Shown here in pieces: positions 5,297 through 6,467 of a stretch of DNA of 6,467 nt (its first letter is position 1; every line of letters starts with the position of its first letter). Position numbers and translations under genes: made by a program. The stretch lies in the NCBI GenBank assembly GCA_039812085.1, contig JBDHZU010000115.1, positions 1-6,467 on the forward strand, given 5' to 3'. Source of the DNA: JBDHZU01 sp039812085. Lineage in GTDB: Bacteria > Actinomycetota > Actinomycetes > S36-B12 > UBA10799. A model generated the notes under the pieces. That model ran no database searches. It saw only the letters and a list, made by a program, of their open reading frames with translations, and had not been told where the DNA came from.

Positions 5297-6370
5297 GTGA
5301 GTCTCACCATCGGCATCGTCGGATTGCCCAACGTCGGAAAGTCCACCCTGTTCAACGCGTTGACCAACAACGACGTACTGGCAGCGAACTACCCGTTCGC
5401 GACGATTGAGCCGAACGTCGGCGTCGTGGGTGTCCCCGATCCGCGACTACACACGCTTGCCGAGATCTTTGGCAGTGAACGAGAACTTCCCGCCAGCGTC
5501 AGCTTCGTTGATATCGCTGGAATTGTCCGGGGTGCCAGCGAAGGTCAGGGGCTGGGGAACAAGTTCCTGGCGAACATTCGGGAAGCTGATGCGATCTGCC
5601 AGGTGGTTCGGGCTTTCGCCGATGACGACGTGGTTCACGTGGACGGCAAGGTCTCGCCAACCGATGACATTGAGACGATCAACACCGAATTGATCCTGGC
5701 CGATCTGCAGACGTTGGAGAAGGCGATCCCTCGGCTGGAGAAGGAAGCCCGGATCAACAAAGATCGACAAGAGATTCTGACGGCCGCCCAACAGGCTAAG
5801 CAGGTCTTGGATTCCGGCCAGACGGTGTTCGCCTCCGGCATGGATCGAGAGCCGCTACGCGAACTATTCCTGCTGACGGCCAAGCCATTCCTCTATGTCT
5901 TCAACCTGGACACCGAGTCGCTGTCCAATCAGGCCCAGCGTGACGAGTTGAGTGCGTTGGTTGCTCCCGCCCAGGCCGTGTTCCTCGATGCCCAGTTGGA
6001 GAGTGAACTTGCCGAACTCGGCCCAGAAGATGCTGCTGAACTTCTGCGCGACGCTGGACAGGAAGAACCTGGTCTGGACAGCCTGGCCAAGGCGGGATTC
6101 GAGACGCTCGGCTTACAGACCTACCTGACTGCCGGTCCCAAAGAGGCTCGCGCATGGACGATTCCTCGTAATGCCACCGCCCCGCAAGCCGCCGGTGTGA
6201 TTCACACCGATTTCGAAAAAGGCTTCATCAAGGCGGAGATCGTGTCCTTCGACGACCTCGTTGCTGCTGGTTCCATGGCTGATGCCAAGGCCGCAGGCAA
6301 GGTCCGCATGGAAGGCAAGGAATACGTCATGGCTGACGGTGACGTCGTGGAGTTCCGCTTCAACGTTTGA
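5297..6370 (+). CDS. ychF: Redox-regulated ATPase/GTPase YchF (Obg family)
   Basis: A 357-residue protein (E. coli 363). The P-loop is GLPNVGKST (residues 9-17), followed by the YchF signature NYPFATIEPNVG (31-42), the Walker B/G3 motif DIAG (72-75) and GASEGQGLGNKFLANIREADAI (79-100). A helical coiled-coil insert spans about 127-190, and the C-terminal TGS domain (about 274-357) ends GDVVEFRFNV. YchF/OLA1 proteins prefer ATP over GTP and associate with ribosomes and stress responses in the cytoplasm. The G4-equivalent motif reads NLDTE (203-207) instead of the E. coli-like NxxE, which fits the weak guanine selectivity of this family. The frame is open back to 5162, but the family N-terminus MSLTIGIVGLPN fixes the start at GTG 5297. 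The frame upstream lies across rmuC and is shadow. The last gene of the syntenic block. Confidence 0.96.
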   Translation: MSLTIGIVGLPNVGKSTLFNALTNNDVLAANYPFATIEPNVGVVGVPDPRLHTLAEIFGSERELPASVSFVDIAGIVRGASEGQGLGNKFLANIREADAICQVVRAFADDDVVHVDGKVSPTDDIETINTELILADLQTLEKAIPRLEKEARINKDRQEILTAAQQAKQVLDSGQTVFASGMDREPLRELFLLTAKPFLYVFNLDTESLSNQAQRDELSALVAPAQAVFLDAQLESELAELGPEDAAELLRDAGQEEPGLDSLAKAGFETLGLQTYLTAGPKEARAWTIPRNATAPQAAGVIHTDFEKGFIKAEIVSFDDLVAAGSMADAKAAGKVRMEGKEYVMADGDVVEFRFNV

Positions 6371-6395
6371 GCGCTCTTCATATGGGCAATGCCCG

Positions 6396-6401
6396 TAGGT
6401 T
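6396..6401 (+). promoter_or_regulatory. Putative -10 box for the right-edge ORF (leaderless geometry)
   Basis: TAGGTT lies exactly 6 nt before GTG 6408 and matches TANNNT. It is in the short gap after ychF, and no Shine-Dalgarno is present between it and the GTG. Confidence 0.35.
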
Positions 6402-6407
6402 GTCACC

Positions 6408-6467
6408 GTGAGCGTCCTCTTCGACTACTTCGTAGCCCCTTCTGATGCTGAGGCAGCAGCCACTCTG
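6408..6467 (+). CDS. N-terminus of an unidentified protein, cut by the right edge
   Basis: Reading from GTG 6408, 20 codons remain open to the end: MSVLFDYFVAPSDAEAAATL. I do not recognise a domain, although an MS-LFDYF--PSD opening looks like a genuine cytoplasmic protein start rather than shadow. It begins 37 nt after the ychF stop on the same strand. A TANNNT box 6 nt before the GTG gives it the same start geometry as four other genes here. With only 20 residues, neither function nor length can be judged. Confidence 0.5.
   Translation, partial: MSVLFDYFVAPSDAEAAATL

Noticed and set aside
6369..6376. Palindrome GAGCGCTC at the ychF stop codon, and a similar TGAGCG...CTCTTC string at 6409
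   Set aside because: The palindrome has no loop or T-run to act as a terminator, and the second copy is explained by coding of the next protein; chance is the simpler reading.
1..6467. Search for a new system: CRISPR, tRNA, riboswitch, toxin-antitoxin, phage or transposon parts, secondary-metabolite genes
   Set aside because: Nearly every base is inside a recognised housekeeping or conserved actinobacterial gene, gaps are at most about 65 nt, and no repeats, integration sites or transferred-looking segments were seen.

Overview
The window reads as a gene-dense, ordinary housekeeping stretch of an actinobacterial (Actinomycetes-type) chromosome. Three things point there. Base composition is in the high 50s percent G+C by counting a few rows. 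GTG starts are frequent. The gene set and order (xseB-xseA, divergent ispH, a small DUF6542-type membrane protein, ychF) match a block I know from Mycobacterium tuberculosis (Rv1107c, Rv1108c, Rv1110, Rv1111c, Rv1112). I cannot place it below that rank. A class I fumarase and an rmuC gene inside the block differ from M. tuberculosis and suggest another order.

Layout, left to right: the first 99 codons of a class I fumarate hydratase (minus strand, running off the left edge; it is open to the edge and easily missed); a divergent DUF4245-like single-pass membrane protein; the exonuclease VII small and large subunit genes xseB and xseA (minus strand, 4-nt overlap); ispH (plus, divergent from xseA, 23 nt between starts); a DUF6542-like membrane protein and, 15 nt upstream of it, rmuC (both minus); ychF (plus, divergent from rmuC); and the first 20 codons of an unidentified plus-strand gene that runs off the right edge.

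Functionally this is central metabolism (fumarase), isoprenoid precursor synthesis (IspH), DNA maintenance (Exo VII, RmuC) and a ribosome-associated ATPase/GTPase (YchF), plus two uncharacterised actinobacterial membrane proteins. No phage, transposon, CRISPR, RNA gene, toxin-antitoxin or defence module is visible. No gene-free stretch is longer than about 65 nt, and convergent genes abut with 0 and 12 nt between stop codons.

The most notable non-gene pattern is at the starts. Five genes (fumarase, ispH, DUF6542, ychF, the right-edge ORF) have a TANNNT hexamer exactly 6-7 nt before the start codon and no convincing Shine-Dalgarno, which is the geometry of leaderless transcripts. The Exo VII genes instead carry purine-rich Shine-Dalgarno sequences. 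I see no evidence for a previously undescribed system.
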